Positions 62,992 to 64,000 of a stretch of 64,000 nt of DNA are shown in pieces. The DNA lies in the NCBI GenBank assembly GCA_002727315.1, contig PBWR01000006.1, positions 62,001 through 126,000 of the forward strand. Direction: 5' to 3'. The position numbers and the translations under genes were made by a program. A model generated the notes under the pieces. The model was not told the DNA's origin and did no database searches. It worked only from the letters and a program-made list of their open reading frames with translations. How positions within the stretch are numbered: position 1 is the stretch's first letter; each line of letters starts with the position of its first letter. This DNA comes from Alphaproteobacteria bacterium (GTDB lineage Bacteria > Pseudomonadota > Alphaproteobacteria > UBA6615).

Positions 62992-63443
62992 TCGCCGACG
63001 ACCAGGACTTCCAGCCCCTTCCGGACGTGATCCGGGATCGGGGTCGGCTTCATCTCGCCGGGCCGCACATAGACATGGACGAAATGGCCGGTTGCCGCCG
63101 GGGTCTCCTGGCCCTGCCGGAAAATCCCCACCTCGTAGGTCACCGATGAGTTTCCGAGCTTGCGGACACGCACGCCGACATCGAGGACATCAGGAAACGC
63201 GATCTCGCTGTGGAACCGGCAGCCGGTCTCCACGACCATCCCGACCGGTTCCTTCTTGCAATAATCCAGGCCGGTGAACCGGATCAGGAACTCGTTCACC
63301 ACCGTGTCGAAATAGGAATAGTAGGTCACGTTGTTGACATGGCCGTAGACGTCATTGTCCATCCAGCGGGTCGGTATCTGGAGGAAATGCGGATAGTTCC
63401 CGCGCCGTTCGTCACGCTCGGTCTTCTTTTTTTGACTACTCAT
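62988..63443 (-). CDS. 4HBT-type acyl-CoA thioesterase
   Basis: A 151-residue hotdog thioesterase. IPTRWMDNDVYGHVNNVTYY holds the catalytic Asp and GH-VNN motif, and EFLIRFTGLDYCKKEPVGMV is typical of the FadM/YbgC-like subgroup. A basic start MSSQKKKTERDERRG precedes it. ATG at 63443 overlaps the upstream hydrolase stop as ATGA (63440-63443); the upstream frame extends only inside that gene. Substrate unknown. Confidence 0.9.
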   Translation of the reverse strand: MSSQKKKTERDERRGNYPHFLQIPTRWMDNDVYGHVNNVTYYSYFDTVVNEFLIRFTGLDYCKKEPVGMVVETGCRFHSEIAFPDVLDVGVRVRKLGNSSVTYEVGIFRQGQETPAATGHFVHVYVRPGEMKPTPIPDHVRKGLEVLVVGD

Positions 63444-64000
63444 CGAGCTGTTTCCAAAAAATCTGAAAGGATGTCGATCGTCTCGTTCGGACGCTCGACC
63501 ATGATCATGTGCCCCGTGTCGGGTAGGATTTCGGCCCGCGCATCGGCAATCGCCGCGCGCAGCCCTTTCGATGCCCCCACCGGCGTCATCCGGTCGCCCG
63601 TCCCCATCAGGAACAGGGTCGGGCACGCGACCTTCGCGGCAGCGTCCAGCGCGCCTGTCCAGTCGTTACAGGCCGCCAGGTCGATCCCGAGTACATCCGG
63701 CGGTCCCGAAGCCAGCAGCGCCAGGCCGCCACCGCGCAGCCACAGGCCCGGTGCCTGGTGTCCACCCTTGTGGGCGGATTTCCCGAAGCCCCAATCGGTG
63801 ATCAGCTCCCAGGCGACCGGGTCGTTCGCGGCCGCCGCAGTCAGCAGGTCCGGGTGGACCTGCATGTGATCGGACGGCCCGATTAGGACGAGGGAGGCGG
63901 TCCGCGACGGCGCCTGCGCGGCCGCAGCCAGCACGATCAGCGAACCCATGGAGTGCCCGGCCAGATGGGCCTGTTCGACACCTGCGGCATCGACGAACCG
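63440..64000 (-). CDS. Alpha/beta hydrolase, N-terminus beyond the window edge
   Basis: The last 187 codons of an alpha/beta hydrolase enter from the right. LAGHSMGSLIVLAAAAQAPS is the nucleophile elbow GHSMG with the catalytic Ser; the late acid is in LFLMGTGDRMTPVGASKG and the catalytic His in LPDTGHMIMVERPNE. The lid region (residues around DHMQVHPDLLTAAAANDP) is typical of small-molecule esterases. It is coupled by ATGA to the thioesterase gene, so both may act on the same acyl compound. Confidence 0.9.
   Translation of the reverse strand, partial: RFVDAAGVEQAHLAGHSMGSLIVLAAAAQAPSRTASLVLIGPSDHMQVHPDLLTAAAANDPVAWELITDWGFGKSAHKGGHQAPGLWLRGGGLALLASGPPDVLGIDLAACNDWTGALDAAAKVACPTLFLMGTGDRMTPVGASKGLRAAIADARAEILPDTGHMIMVERPNETIDILSDFLETAR

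Overview
The window is a high-GC chromosomal segment from an alphaproteobacterium, probably of Rhodospirillales type. The evidence is the gene order yebC-ruvCAB-ybgC-tolQRAB-pal-cpoB-tilS-ftsH-folP-glmM, a HisZ regulatory subunit, an RpoH heat-shock sigma factor, a cysteine-less L31, and tkt-gap next to fba-thiE-efp-suhB. Genus cannot be decided from sequence alone. Almost all sequence is coding, and many genes overlap by ATGA, GTGA or similar junctions.

Layout. (1) 1-10,130: catabolic and redox genes (3-oxoadipyl-CoA-type thiolase cut by the window edge, cupin, old-yellow-enzyme, rhodanese, 6PGDH-like dehydrogenase, SprT-like protease, thioesterase, RidA, SDR, GMC oxidoreductase), with gene debris between them: the tail of an FAD-linked oxidase and the head of a receiver domain. 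(2) 10,150-13,770: an accessory patch with a bactofilin remnant, a DapA-family lyase, and a clearly lower-GC block of lipoprotein, MazG-like pyrophosphohydrolase and HNH endonuclease that lies at the 3' end of tRNA-Glu(CUC). (3) 13,849-24,125: threonine aldolase, RluA-family pseudouridine synthase, rpoH, purA-hisZ, and serC-serA with a frameshifted small exported protein coupled to serA, then an SLC13 transporter tail. (4) 24,168-29,749: two tandem MaoC proteins, an AraC/Ogt-type DNA repair fusion, three tandem DMT exporters and thiD. (5) 29,770-46,920: a long leftward housekeeping block covering cell wall, folate, FtsH, TilS, Tol-Pal, the Holliday junction resolvasome, YebC, a YmdB-like phosphodiesterase, 5-FTHF cyclo-ligase, a 6S-like RNA and zapA. 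(6) 46,929-55,222: tkt, gap, fba, thiE, efp and suhB, with pgk absent from its usual place. (7) 55,326-58,830: an OmpA-like protein and a MotA/MotB-like stator pair with a long coiled coil. (8) 58,835-64,000: MsbA-like ABC exporter, rpmE, an RpoH-promoter and ROSE-thermometer controlled hsp20, a MetE-C-like protein, a thioesterase and an alpha/beta hydrolase cut by the window edge.

How the parts relate. The envelope genes (Tol-Pal-CpoB, the MotA/B-like pair, MsbA-like, GlmM, FtsH) and the heat-shock genes (rpoH, hsp20, ftsH) are the main functional themes. A textbook RpoH promoter before hsp20 links two loci of this window directly. At least five gene remnants or frameshifted genes (6502, 7299, 10180, 20576, 23883) show recent gene decay in intergenic positions. 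The best candidates for less-described biology are the lipoprotein-MazG-HNH cassette at tRNA-Glu and the MotA/MotB-like envelope machine. A probable CTG start of thiE, overlapping the fba stop codon, would be easy to miss.
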